Counted from the first letter of the stretch, positions 27,266 to 38,105 are shown. The stretch is 64,000 nt of DNA from JACCTU01 sp963788055 (GCA_963788055.1 CAWBFA010000003.1:124001-188000); one strand, 5' to 3'. Program-made: numbers and translations. The notes: generated by a model not told the origin, from the sequence alone.

Positions 27266-28256
27266 TCATGGAACCGAGCGCGTCGAGCGGCATTCGGCTG
27301 AGCTCCTTCGCCGCACGCCTGACGGCCGCCTGCTCCGGGTCGCCGAGGTCCGAGGCGATCTCGCGGGCGCGCTCGAGCAACGCCCGCGCCTCGGTCGAGT
27401 AGCCGGCTGCGGCCAGCAGCTTCGCGTACCAAATGCTTCGCCGAACGTGCTCCCGATCCACCATGTCGCCGTCGATGCCGAGTGACGCTGCGACGACGTC
27501 GTCGACGAAGGCGACGCCGGTCAAGGGGTCAGGCTCGCCCGCTGCGCGCCGCCGCGCCGCCGCTTTCGCCACGAGGCTGCAGAGAGCCTGCTCGCGGAGC
27601 CGGCCCGCGGTCAGCTGCGAATCGTGCACGCGGAAGCGCACCAGGAAATCCGCGAGATTCGCGGCAGGGAAGCGCTCGACCATCCGTAGCCACAAGTCGT
27701 AGTCCTGGCCGCTTGCGGACAATCGGTAGCCTCCGACGCTCTCGAACGCGTCCTGCCGCATCGTCACGGCCGAGTGGACGAACGCGGACCCGGTCTCGAG
27801 CCGTTCTCGGATCGCCTCGTGCGTTGCCGGATATGAGAACCGCGCGAACTCACGACCCCCAGCGTCGGTGAAGATCGCAGCGGATCCGAGGAGCGCGACA
27901 TCGCGGCGTTCCTCCAGGTACGCCACCTGGCGAGCAAGCCGGTCCGGGTGTGCGACGTCGTCAGCATCCAGGCGAGCGATGTACCTCCCCTGCGCATGTC
28001 GGCACCCGGTCGTCAGCGCGACCGCCACACCGCTGTTCGTGCTGTGGCTGAGCACGACTAGGCGGGGATCACTGCGGTAGCGAGCGAGAACGTCCGGGGT
28101 GCCGTCCGTCGACCCGTCATCCACGACGACGAGCTCAAAGTCCCGGAACGTCTGGGCGAAAACGCTCTCGACTGCCTCGCCGAGGTGCTGTGCCGCGTTG
28201 AACGCAGCAATGACGACGCTGACGAGTGGCGCTTCCGAGGGACTCAGCGTGCTCAC
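27234..28256 (-). CDS. GT2 family glycosyltransferase
   Basis: 340 residues from GTG 28256. Motifs: VSVVIAAFNAAQHLGEAVES, LVVVDDGSTDGT, YIARLDADDVAHPDRLARQ, and LSASGQDYDLWLRMVERFPA. The C-terminal 100 residues are helical and include an SVxxAxxLLAAGY-like segment. It faces away from clpC and marks the right border of the polysaccharide locus. Donor unknown; intact. Confidence 0.85.
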   Translation of the reverse strand: MSTLSPSEAPLVSVVIAAFNAAQHLGEAVESVFAQTFRDFELVVVDDGSTDGTPDVLARYRSDPRLVVLSHSTNSGVAVALTTGCRHAQGRYIARLDADDVAHPDRLARQVAYLEERRDVALLGSAAIFTDAGGREFARFSYPATHEAIRERLETGSAFVHSAVTMRQDAFESVGGYRLSASGQDYDLWLRMVERFPAANLADFLVRFRVHDSQLTAGRLREQALCSLVAKAAARRRAAGEPDPLTGVAFVDDVVAASLGIDGDMVDREHVRRSIWYAKLLAAAGYSTEARALLERAREIASDLGDPEQAAVRRAAKELSRMPLDALGSMITRALRRFDR

Positions 28257-28317
28257 CGAGGCGATAGTGACGGTTTCGGCGCTTCAGCCGCTCACCGGCG
28301 GCTCTCGGAAGTCGGCG

Positions 28318-28386
28318 CTGCGGCAACGGAGGGGAGAGGTTCCTCAAAGAGGGTGAAACCGTCGCCGCAGACGCCGTCCGGCGTCT
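28318..28386 (+). promoter_or_regulatory. Structured leader upstream of clpC
   Basis: A 12-bp stem (CTGCGGCAACGG at 28318-28329 with CCGTCGCCGCAG at 28359-28370, one G-T pair) encloses an inner CCTC-AAA-GAGG hairpin. It is followed at once by the perfect GACGCC/GGCGTC hairpin ending at 28385. A third stem, AGCGCCC with GGGCGCT, lies at about 28419-28448. Function unknown; no T-run, so not an obvious terminator. It could also act on the minus strand, before the GT2 gene at 28256. Confidence 0.4.
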
Positions 28387-28485
28387 CATGCTCGCGAATC
28401 GGCTCCGAGAAACCGAAAAGCGCCCTCGATCGCCCTCTGTGGGCGCTTCGGCAGCCGCCGGACCCTCCGCTACCATCCGAGGACC

Positions 28486-31003
<2,518 letters not shown>

Positions 31004-31272
31004 AGCGCCCTCACCGGCCCGAAAACGTCGACGGCGACCCGGGTAGTCCCGAGCCGCCGTCTGCCGCGAGAGAGTGGGCTGCGGCCCCCCACGACTCTCG
31101 CAGGCTCACTTTGCGCGAGGTTCTGCCGCGGCGCCTACCCCTCTTGGGGGAAAAGTGAATCGCGCGGGTGAATCAGCGAAAGGGGGAGGAATCAAGCGAG
31201 CCGACTGGAGGAGACTCCCTCTAGATCGAAACGACAGGGCGCCGATGCGGCGGGCGCCCTTTCCGAGGCGGA
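31004..31272 (+). other. Hairpin-rich noncoding region after clpC (possible small RNA)
   Basis: No ORF is convincing here. Right after clpC a hairpin at 31030-31061 (GACGGCG/CGCCGTC with an inner CGGG/CCCG) is followed by one at 31066-31101 (GCGAGAG/CTCTCGC plus GTGGG/CCCAC). A purine-rich stretch (about 31145-31220) with repeated GTGAATC and GGAGGA-type motifs follows, and a third hairpin (AGGGCGCC/GGCGCCCT, 31236-31260) precedes a strong terminator. The density of stems suggests a structured transcript, but no known RNA family was recognised. Confidence 0.4.
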
Positions 31273-31301
31273 AGGCGGGCTCTGCGGCGGCCCGCCTTTT
31301 T
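31273..31301 (+). terminator. Rho-independent terminator
   Basis: Stem AGGCGGGC (31273-31280) pairs with GCCCGCCT (31290-31297) around a nine-base loop and runs into TTTTT (31297-31301). It ends transcription from clpC or from the structured region ahead of it, before the EamA gene. Confidence 0.78.
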
Positions 31302-31358
31302 CGTTTTCAGATCCCCTCGGCGCGGTGACGATCGGAATCCTGTCGGTAGAACCCCGGA

Positions 31359-32267
31359 ATGCCCGCGACCGCGCTCGGACGTCGACCGGTCCCGCTCGTG
31401 CTCGTGGGCGCGCTCGCCATCTCGTTCTCGGCGATCCTCTATCGGTACGCCGACGTCTCGCCCACGACGGGCGCGTTCTTTCGCTGTGTCTGGGCGCTGC
31501 CGCCGCTCTGGCTGATCGCGCACCTGGAGGACCGGCGCTTCGGCCCACGCCCCCGGCAGGCCCGGATGATCGCGTGGACGGCAGGCGTCTTCTTCGCCGC
31601 CGACCTGATCCTCTGGCACAACGCGATCGAGCAGGTCGGCGCAGGCCTCGCGACGGTGCTCGGGAACACGCAGGTCGTGCTCGTGGCGCTCCTCGCCTGG
31701 GTCGTGCTCGGCGAGCGGCCGCCGCGCGCCGCGCTTGCCTCCATCCCGATCGTCGGCGTGGGCGTCGTCCTCATCTCCGGCGTGCTCGAGGAAGGCGCGT
31801 ACGGCGCGAACCCGGCGCTCGGCGCGGTCTTCGGCGTCCTGACCGGGGTGGCGTACTCCGGGTTCCTGCTCACGCTGCGCGAGAGCGGCCGTGACCTGCG
31901 CAGGCCGGCCGGCCCGCTCTTCGACGCCACGCTCGCCTCGGCGATCGGCTGCGGTCTCTACGGCGCGGTCGCCGGCGACCTCGACCTGACGCCGTCGCTG
32001 GGCGCAACCGGCTGGCTGATCGTGCTCGCGCTCAGCTCGCAGGTCTTGGGCTGGCTCCTGATCACGATCTCGCTGCCGCGCCTGCCCGCCGCGCTCACCT
32101 CGGTGATGCTGACCTTCCAGCCGCTCTGCGCCGTCGTGTTCGCTGCGCTCCTCCTCGACGAGTCGCCGTCGCACGCGCAGCTGCTGGGTGCGGCGTGCAT
32201 TCTCGCCGGTCTCGTCGTGGCGACGGTGAGCCGTCGGACGCCTGTGCTCGAACCGGCACAGAGCTGA
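31359..32267 (+). CDS. EamA/DMT-family transporter
   Basis: 302 residues, ten predicted helices arranged as two five-helix EamA repeats. Repeat 1 includes AISFSAILYRYADVSPTTGA and VLGNTQVVLVALLAWVVLGE; repeat 2 includes GVAYSGFLLTLRESGRDLRR and SVMLTFQPLCAVVFAALLLD. The ATG at 31359 is the first in frame. The family exports or imports small metabolites; the substrate is unknown. It sits between clpC and radA, where B. subtilis has no such gene. Confidence 0.85.
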   Translation: MPATALGRRPVPLVLVGALAISFSAILYRYADVSPTTGAFFRCVWALPPLWLIAHLEDRRFGPRPRQARMIAWTAGVFFAADLILWHNAIEQVGAGLATVLGNTQVVLVALLAWVVLGERPPRAALASIPIVGVGVVLISGVLEEGAYGANPALGAVFGVLTGVAYSGFLLTLRESGRDLRRPAGPLFDATLASAIGCGLYGAVAGDLDLTPSLGATGWLIVLALSSQVLGWLLITISLPRLPAALTSVMLTFQPLCAVVFAALLLDESPSHAQLLGAACILAGLVVATVSRRTPVLEPAQS

Positions 32268-32304
32268 CACGTTCACCGTCCTCCTCGGCGGTTACGGTGG
32301 TCGA

Positions 32305-33654
32305 GTGGCGAAGGCGGCGACGGTCTACGCGTGCTCGGAGTGCGGCTACTCGGCTGGACGGTGGTTCGGCAAGTGCCCGGGCTGCGGCACGTTCGGAAGC
32401 CTGGTCGAGGAGGCGCCGCCGGAGCTTCGGGCCGCGGCCGCACGCGCGAAGCCGCTTCTCCGCCTCGTCGACGTCGACGCCGAGGAGGCCGAGCGCATCA
32501 GCACGGGCGTGCCCGAGCTCGACCGCGTGCTCGGCGGCGGGCTGGTCCCGGCCTCGCTCGTCCTGGTCGGCGGCGAGCCGGGTGTCGGCAAGTCGACCTT
32601 GCTGCTCTCCGCCCTGAGCGCGATCTCGGCCGACCGGCGCGCGCTGCTCGTGACCGGCGAGGAGTCGACCGCGCAGGTGAAGCTCCGCGCCCAGCGGCTC
32701 GGCGGCGCCGAGCGCGTCGAGATCCTCGCCGAGACGGAGCTCGAGACGGTGTGCGCCACGCTCGAGCGCGAGCGGCCCGACGTCTGCGTGATCGACTCCG
32801 TGCAGACGCTCTACTCGTCGGAGCTCGGGTCCGCGCCCGGGTCGGTCGCACAGGTTCGCGAGGCGGCTTCTCGACTGCTGCGAGTCGCGAAGGAGTCGGG
32901 CGTCGCGACGATCCTCGTCGGCCATGTGACCAAGGACGGTGCCGTCGCAGGCCCGCGCGTGCTCGAGCATCTCGTCGACTGCGTGCTCCAGTTCGAGGGC
33001 GACCGGTACCACGCGCACCGCGTGCTGCGCGCGACCAAGAACCGGTTCGGCTCGACCAACGAGCTCGGCGTGTTCGAGATGACCGGCGCGGGTCTCGTCG
33101 GCGTGCCCGACCCGTCCGAGCTCTTCGGGCGCACCGTCGCGGGCGAGCCGGGAAGCGCCGTCGCCTGCGCCCTCGAGGGCACCCGGCCGATCCTGCTCGA
33201 AGTTCAGGCGCTCGTCTCTCCGACCGACCTCGCGATGCCGCGCCGCGTCGGCACGGGCGTCGACCCGAAACGGCTCGCGATGATCGTCGCGGTGCTCTCC
33301 CGCCACACCGGCCTCGCGCTCGGCCAGGCTGACGTGTTCGTGAACGTCGCAGGCGGCGTTCGCGTCGACGAGCCGGGTGCGGACTTGCCGATCGCGCTCG
33401 CGATCGCGTCCGCGGCGAAGGGTCACGCGGCGCATGAAGGACTGGCCACGTTCGGCGAGATCGGGCTGACCGGGCGGCTCCGGCCGGCCGCGCAGGCCGA
33501 GCGCCGCCTCGAGGAGTGCGCCAAGCTCGGGTTGAAGACCGCCCTCGTGCCGAGCGGCACCCCCGGGCGGAGCAAGCTAGCCTTGCTCGCCGTAGAGACG
33601 TTGCGGGAAGCGACGAGAGCAGGGCTTGATGAGCGCAGATCACAAGGCGACTGA
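32305..33654 (+). CDS. radA: DNA repair protein RadA
   Basis: 449 residues. GTG 32305 follows TACGGT (32293-32298) by six bases. The N-terminal zinc finger CSECG...CPGCG, Walker A GGEPGVGKST, the RadA signature KNRFG, and a C-terminal Lon-like domain (ALVSPTDLAMPRRVGTGVD, GADLPIALAIASA) occur in the expected order and length. It is a RecA-like, DnaB-related branch-migration ATPase in recombination. It overlaps disA by 26 bases. Confidence 0.95.
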   Translation: MAKAATVYACSECGYSAGRWFGKCPGCGTFGSLVEEAPPELRAAAARAKPLLRLVDVDAEEAERISTGVPELDRVLGGGLVPASLVLVGGEPGVGKSTLLLSALSAISADRRALLVTGEESTAQVKLRAQRLGGAERVEILAETELETVCATLERERPDVCVIDSVQTLYSSELGSAPGSVAQVREAASRLLRVAKESGVATILVGHVTKDGAVAGPRVLEHLVDCVLQFEGDRYHAHRVLRATKNRFGSTNELGVFEMTGAGLVGVPDPSELFGRTVAGEPGSAVACALEGTRPILLEVQALVSPTDLAMPRRVGTGVDPKRLAMIVAVLSRHTGLALGQADVFVNVAGGVRVDEPGADLPIALAIASAAKGHAAHEGLATFGEIGLTGRLRPAAQAERRLEECAKLGLKTALVPSGTPGRSKLALLAVETLREATRAGLDERRSQGD

Positions 33655-34780
33655 CCGAGCAGGCTGGGCGCCCGAAGTCGGCGTCCCCCGCACGCGCGCC
33701 GAGCTCGACCAGCGACGGGATCCGATCCTCCTCGCCGCGATCGCGCAGGTCGCGCCGGGCACTGAGCTGCGCGCCGGGATCGACGACATCATCCGCTCGA
33801 AGGAGGGCGCACTGATCGTGATCGGCGATCCCGAGGAGCTCTCGTTTCTCTACTCGGGCGGGATGAAGCTCGACCTGCCCTTCAGGCCGCAGCTGCTGTA
33901 CGAAGTCGCGAAGATGGACGGAGCGGTCATCGTCAGCCCCGACGTCGGCAGGTTGGCGTACGCGAACGTGCAGTTGATGCCCGACCCGACGATCGCCTCG
34001 TCGGAGACGGGAACCCGGCACCGCACGGCCGAGCGCGTCGCCAAGCAGACCGACGCGCTCGTGATCTCGATCTCGCAGCAGCGAGAGACCGTGACGGTGT
34101 TCCTCGGCCAGCGCCGCTACCAGCTCGAGGTCGTCGCCGACGTGCTCGCGAAGACGAACCAGGCGCTCGCAACCCTCGAGACGTACCGCCAGCGGTTGGA
34201 CCACGTGCTGACGCGCCTCACGGCGCTCGAGTTCCAGAACGCCGTCGTGCTCGACGACGTGCTCGTCGTCCTCCAGCGCGCCGAGCTCACGACGCGGATG
34301 GCGGAGGAGATCGAGCGCGCCTGCGTGGAGCTCGGGAGCGAGGGGCGGATGATCCGCATGCAGCTCGAGGAGCTCGTCGGCGAGGTTCCGCGCGAGAAGG
34401 CTGCCGTCGTCTACGACTACCACGCGCAAGGCGGCGTCGACGCGACGCGCGAGGGCCTCCAGGCGCTCACCGAGCTGGCCTACAAGGACCTGCTCGAGTT
34501 CGAGCTCCTGGCGGTGCTGGGCTACCCGGCGACGACGAACCCTCTCGACCACTCGGTCCAGCCCCGCGGGTATCGCGTGCTCTCCCACATTCCCCGCCTG
34601 CCGGACAGCGTCATCCGACACGTCGTCGAGCAGCTGGCGAACCTCGAGGCGATCGTCCGGGCGTCCCAGCGGGACCTGGAATCGGTGGACGGGGTGGGCG
34701 CCGTTCGGGCCAGGGACATCCGGGAGGGCCTCCGCCGCCTCCAGGAGCACAACCTGGTCGACCGCTACCTTCAGTTATAG
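33629..34780 (+). CDS. disA: DNA-integrity scanning protein DisA, diadenylate cyclase
   Basis: 383 residues from ATG 33629 (TTG 33626 precedes it). The DAC domain (about residues 25-160) has the catalytic motifs MDGAVIV and GTRHRTAERVAKQT; a helical spine follows, and a C-terminal helix-hairpin-helix region contains SVDGVGAVRARDIREGLRRL. It condenses two ATP into c-di-AMP and senses branched DNA. Overlap with radA matches the known functional link of the two proteins. Confidence 0.95.
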   Translation: MSADHKATDRAGWAPEVGVPRTRAELDQRRDPILLAAIAQVAPGTELRAGIDDIIRSKEGALIVIGDPEELSFLYSGGMKLDLPFRPQLLYEVAKMDGAVIVSPDVGRLAYANVQLMPDPTIASSETGTRHRTAERVAKQTDALVISISQQRETVTVFLGQRRYQLEVVADVLAKTNQALATLETYRQRLDHVLTRLTALEFQNAVVLDDVLVVLQRAELTTRMAEEIERACVELGSEGRMIRMQLEELVGEVPREKAAVVYDYHAQGGVDATREGLQALTELAYKDLLEFELLAVLGYPATTNPLDHSVQPRGYRVLSHIPRLPDSVIRHVVEQLANLEAIVRASQRDLESVDGVGAVRARDIREGLRRLQEHNLVDRYLQL

Positions 34781-34798
34781 GTCGAAGTTCGCAAAGAG

Positions 34799-34835
34799 CA
34801 GGGGTTTTGCCGAAAACCCCTGGAAATGCTACGAT
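34799..34835 (+). promoter_or_regulatory. carD promoter with overlapping palindrome
   Basis: A -35 box TTGCCG (34807-34812) and a -10 box TACGAT (34830-34835) are 17 bases apart. A perfect palindrome, CAGGGGTTTT and AAAACCCCTG around GCCG (34799-34822), covers the -35 box, so it may be an operator or the end structure of disA; no T-run follows it. Confidence 0.55.
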
Positions 34836-34847
34836 TCTGTAACTGTC

Positions 34848-34871
34848 GCCGGCGCAGCACGATGCGCCGGC
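34848..34871 (+). promoter_or_regulatory. Perfect 9-bp hairpin in the carD leader
   Basis: GCCGGCGCA (34848-34856) pairs with TGCGCCGGC (34863-34871) around a six-base loop. It lies after the predicted carD transcription start and about 40 bases before its start codon, so it would form in the carD mRNA leader. Confidence 0.5.
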
Positions 34872-34911
34872 TTCTTGGCGGATGAGGCATTCCAGAACGG
34901 GAGGACTCGGC

Positions 34912-35451
34912 TTGTTCAAGGTCGGCGCGAAGGTGGTCTACCCCCACCACGGGGCGGGAACAGTTGTCAAGAAGGAATCGCGCGAGGTGCTGGGTCAGAA
35001 GCGCGACTACCTGACGATCCGGATTCTCCACAACGACATGACGGTCCAGGTTCCCGCCGAGAACGCCGAGGCCGTGGGCCTTCGGCCTGTGATCGACGAG
35101 AAGATGGTCGAGGTCGTCGTGAAGGCGCTCAAGGGCGGCGGCACGCAGATGCCGAAGAACTGGAACCGCCGCTTCAAGCACAACCGCGACAAGATGAAGA
35201 CCGGCGACGTGCTGGAGCTGGCGGAGGTCGTTCGCAACCTCTCGCTTCGGGATCATGAGAAGGGTCTGTCGACCGGCGAGAAGCAGATGTTCGTGAAGGC
35301 GAAGAAGATCCTCGCCTCCGAGCTGATGTACGCGAAGGGCATGGACGCCGAAGAGGCCGCCGAGTGGCTCGAGGACGTCCTGTCCAACGTCGGCGCCAAC
35401 GGCGGCAAGAAGCGCACGACTCGGACAAAAACTGCTGCAGCTGCGCGCTAG
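34912..35451 (+). CDS. carD: CarD-family transcriptional regulator
   Basis: 179 residues. TTG 34912 is chosen because GGGAGGA lies about 8 bases upstream and the product then begins FKVGAKVVYPHHGAGTVVK, the standard CarD/RID N-terminus; an upstream GTG-type start would add junk. The RNA-polymerase-interaction Tudor-like domain (about residues 1-60) precedes a helical DNA-binding domain (NRRFKHNRDKMKTGD, GMDAEEAAEWLEDVL) and a Lys/Arg/Thr tail. It binds the RNAP beta subunit and stabilises open promoter complexes. ispD follows by 6 bases. Confidence 0.94.
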   Translation: MFKVGAKVVYPHHGAGTVVKKESREVLGQKRDYLTIRILHNDMTVQVPAENAEAVGLRPVIDEKMVEVVVKALKGGGTQMPKNWNRRFKHNRDKMKTGDVLELAEVVRNLSLRDHEKGLSTGEKQMFVKAKKILASELMYAKGMDAEEAAEWLEDVLSNVGANGGKKRTTRTKTAAAAR

Positions 35452-35457
35452 TTCCTG

Positions 35458-36123
35458 ATGAGCGTCTGGGCCGTTCTCGCCGCGGCTGGAAGCGGCGAGC
35501 GGCTCGGGCTGGACCGGCCGAAGGCGTTCGCGAACCTGCGCGACCGCCCGCTGCTCGCCGAGCCGCTCGAACGGCTGGAGGCCTGCGAGTGGATCGACTC
35601 GATCGTCGTCGCAGTGCCCGAGGGCTGGGAGGAGCCGGCGATCCTGCTCGCGGAGGAGCTCGGGGCCGGCAAGGTCGTCGCCTGCGTCACCGGGGGCGCG
35701 ACGCGGGCCGAGTCGGTGCAGGCGGCGGTCGCCGAGGTCTCCGAGGACGCGTCGGTGATCGTCGTGCACGACGCGGCGCGGCCGCTCGTCGACGACGAGA
35801 TCGTCGAGCGCGTTCTGAAGCCGCTTGCGGAGGGCTTCCAGGGCGCCGTTCCCGCGCTCCCCGTCGCCGACACGATCAAGCGGGTCAAGGGCGGCGAGGT
35901 GGTCGAGACGGTCGACCGCGAAGATCTCGTCGCGGTGCAGACGCCGCAGGCGTTCCTCGCCGACACCCTGCGCACGGCGCTCGGCGGCGGCGTGGCCGGG
36001 GCGACCGACTGCTCGTCGCTCGTCGAGGCGGCCGGAGGGCGGGTCGCGGTCGTCGAGGGCGATCACCGCTTGCTCAAGGTGACCGAGCCGACCGACCTCG
36101 AGCTCGTCGAGCGGCTGCTCTAG
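35458..36123 (+). CDS. ispD: 2-C-methyl-D-erythritol 4-phosphate cytidylyltransferase IspD
   Basis: 221 residues. The nucleotide-binding loop VLAAAGSGERLGLDRPKAF, VVHDAARPLVDD, and VQTPQAFLADTLRTA match the IspD signature. It couples CTP to MEP in the non-mevalonate isoprenoid pathway, whose later step IspF is encoded two genes on. Starts at ATG 35458, 6 bases after carD. Confidence 0.95.
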   Translation: MSVWAVLAAAGSGERLGLDRPKAFANLRDRPLLAEPLERLEACEWIDSIVVAVPEGWEEPAILLAEELGAGKVVACVTGGATRAESVQAAVAEVSEDASVIVVHDAARPLVDDEIVERVLKPLAEGFQGAVPALPVADTIKRVKGGEVVETVDREDLVAVQTPQAFLADTLRTALGGGVAGATDCSSLVEAAGGRVAVVEGDHRLLKVTEPTDLELVERLL

Positions 36124-36129
36124 CCCAAA

Positions 36130-36921
36130 GTGCTCGTCGACTACCACACGCATCTGCGGGTTTCCGGCGTGGACTCGGAGGAGCTCGACCACACGGTCGA
36201 GGCCGTCGAGCGCTACGCGGAGCAGGCCGCCGGGCGCGGCTTGGCCGAGATCGGGGTCAGCGAGCACGTCTACTACTTCCGCCAGACCGAGGCGATCTGG
36301 AACGTGCCCGAGCAGCAGGCCTGGTGCCGGTACGACCTCGACGAGTACTGCGACGTGATCGTCGAGGCCAAGCGCCGGGGGCTCCCGGTCAAGCTCGCGC
36401 TCGAGGTCGACTGGGTTCCTGAACGCGCGGACGAGCTCGCAGAGATCCTGGCCCCGTATCCGTGGGACTACCTGCTCGGCTCCGTGCACTGGATCGGCGT
36501 ACTGGCCGTCGACTCACGCCCCGGACTCTGGGAGGAGCATCCGCCGGAGCGCGTCTGGGCGCTCTACGCGCGCGAGCTCGAGGCGGCGGCGCGGAGTGGA
36601 CACTTCGACGTGCTGGCGCACCCGGACCTCGTCAAGATCTTCGGCATCCGTGTCGAGTGGGACTGGCAGCCGGTGATCGACGTCCTCGACGGGGTCGCGC
36701 TCGAGGTTTCGACCTCAGGGCTGCACAAACCGGTCGGCGAGCTGTACCCGGATGTTGCGTTGCTGCGCGGGGCGAGCCGAATCACGCTCGCGTCCGACGC
36801 GCACCTCGCCGAGAACGTCGGGCGCGGCTTCGAGGCGGCGGTCGACCATGCGCGCGCGGCCGGGTTCGACACGGTCACGGTGTTCGACGGGCGCTCGTCG
36901 CGCCAGGAGCCGCTCGGGTGA
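36130..36921 (+). CDS. PHP-domain phosphatase (HisK/histidinol-phosphatase-like)
   Basis: 263 residues from GTG 36130. PHP metal-binding motifs appear in order: DYHTHLR, GVSEHVYYF, LALEVDW, LLGSVHWIG, LAHPDLVKIFG and LASDAHLAENVG. Most such proteins are histidinol-phosphate phosphatases or general phosphoesterases; no other histidine genes are nearby, so the substrate is open. It is inserted between ispD and ispF, which are adjacent in many genomes, and overlaps ispF by GTGA. Confidence 0.8.
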   Translation: MLVDYHTHLRVSGVDSEELDHTVEAVERYAEQAAGRGLAEIGVSEHVYYFRQTEAIWNVPEQQAWCRYDLDEYCDVIVEAKRRGLPVKLALEVDWVPERADELAEILAPYPWDYLLGSVHWIGVLAVDSRPGLWEEHPPERVWALYARELEAAARSGHFDVLAHPDLVKIFGIRVEWDWQPVIDVLDGVALEVSTSGLHKPVGELYPDVALLRGASRITLASDAHLAENVGRGFEAAVDHARAAGFDTVTVFDGRSSRQEPLG

Positions 36922-37400
36922 ACGACGACTACCGGGTCGGGATCGGCGTCGACGCGCATGCGTTCGTCGACGGCCTGCGGCTCGTGCTCGGAGGTGTCGA
37001 GATTCCGTCGGCGCGGGGGCTCGCGGGGCATTCCGACGGCGACGTGATCGCACACGCGCTGATCGACGCGATCCTCGGTGCCGCCGGGCTCGACGACATC
37101 GGGGCGATGTTCCCGTCGGGCGATCCTCGGTGGGAGGGCGCCTCGTCGATCGACCTGCTCGCGCGGGCGTACGGAGGCGTCCAGTCGCTGGGGTTGCAGC
37201 TCGTGAACGCCGACTGCGTGCTGATCGGCGAGGAGCCACGCCTCGCGCCGTATCGGTCCGAGATGCGCAAGCGGCTCGCCGGAGCGCTCGGCGTCGACGA
37301 GCTTCGCGTCGCTGTTCGTGCGACGACGACCGACAAGCTCGGCTTCACCGGCCGCGGCGAGGGACTCGCGGCGCAGGCGGTCGCCCTGCTACGCCGGTAG
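36918..37400 (+). CDS. ispF: 2-C-methyl-D-erythritol 2,4-cyclodiphosphate synthase IspF
   Basis: 160 residues. GTG 36918 overlaps the PHP gene's stop. Zinc and substrate motifs GVDAHAFVDG (D-x-H), HSDGDVIAHALIDAILGAA, DIGAMFP and the C-terminal TTTDKLGFTGRGEG define IspF. It cyclises CDP-ME2P with loss of CMP in the MEP pathway. Its 3' end overlaps mutY tail to tail by 12 bases. Confidence 0.95.
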   Translation: MNDDYRVGIGVDAHAFVDGLRLVLGGVEIPSARGLAGHSDGDVIAHALIDAILGAAGLDDIGAMFPSGDPRWEGASSIDLLARAYGGVQSLGLQLVNADCVLIGEEPRLAPYRSEMRKRLAGALGVDELRVAVRATTTDKLGFTGRGEGLAAQAVALLRR

Positions 37401-38105
37401 CCGGACGGTTCCGGCTGACGTTGCGACCAGGCCGTCCCGCTCGAGCGCGCTCACTGCCTCGCCGTCCAACTCCCAGAGTCGACGCGGAGCCTCTGCGACC
37501 AGCCTCAGCGTTCGCGCGCGACGCTGGCGGAACGACCCCTCGAAGCGCGACTGCTTGCGCAGCGGCTCGTAGCGCCGGCCACGCGATGGACAGCGGTCGG
37601 CCAGCGGGCATTGGTCGCAGCGTGGCACGCGGGCGAGGCAGACGGTCCGGCCCAGGTCCATGAGGGCCTGGCCGCACGAAGGGTCGAAGCGGTGCGCCGT
37701 TCGCTCCTCGATCCGGAGCACGTTCGTGTCGCGTGGCAGCACGACCTCGCCGAACGCGAAAGCGGCCACCGCGGCGGCCGTGTAGGGCCCGACTCCCGGC
37801 AGCTCGGTGAGGTCGTCGGGCCAGCCGTGCTCCGCGACGGCCCGGGCGGCCCGGTGCAGGTTGAGACCGCGGCGGTTGTAGCCGAGCCCTTGCCACCCGC
37901 GAATCACGTCGGCGGGGGAGGCAGCGGCGAGAGCGTCGACGTCTGGCCAGCGCTCGAGCCACGCCTCGTAGCGCGGCACGACGCGGCTCACCTGCGTCTG
38001 CTGCAGCATCACCTCGGAGACGAGGATCGCGTACGGATCGCGCGTCCGACGCCACGGGAGGTCGGCGCCGTGGGCGTCGAACCAGGCGAGCAGCGCTTGC
38101 TCCAC
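37389..38105 (-). CDS. mutY: A/G-specific adenine DNA glycosylase MutY, short form
   Basis: 238 residues. PWRRTRDPYAILVSEVMLQQ (catalytic Glu), GLGYNRRGLNLHRAA, the helix-hairpin-helix LPGVGPYTAAAVAAF and the 4Fe-4S ligand set C-x6-C-x2-C-x5-C (CLARVPRCDQCPLADRC) are present. It excises A paired with 8-oxoG. It is about 110 residues shorter than E. coli MutY: the Nudix-like lesion-recognition domain is missing, replaced by a 45-residue tail. GTG 38105 follows TAGAGT by six bases. It lies antisense inside an otherwise plus-strand block. Confidence 0.85.
   Translation of the reverse strand: MEQALLAWFDAHGADLPWRRTRDPYAILVSEVMLQQTQVSRVVPRYEAWLERWPDVDALAAASPADVIRGWQGLGYNRRGLNLHRAARAVAEHGWPDDLTELPGVGPYTAAAVAAFAFGEVVLPRDTNVLRIEERTAHRFDPSCGQALMDLGRTVCLARVPRCDQCPLADRCPSRGRRYEPLRKQSRFEGSFRQRRARTLRLVAEAPRRLWELDGEAVSALERDGLVATSAGTVRLPA

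Noticed and set aside
34799..34822. Palindrome considered as a Rho-independent terminator of disA
   Set aside because: No T-run follows on either strand, and it overlaps a good -35 box; kept as a possible operator instead.
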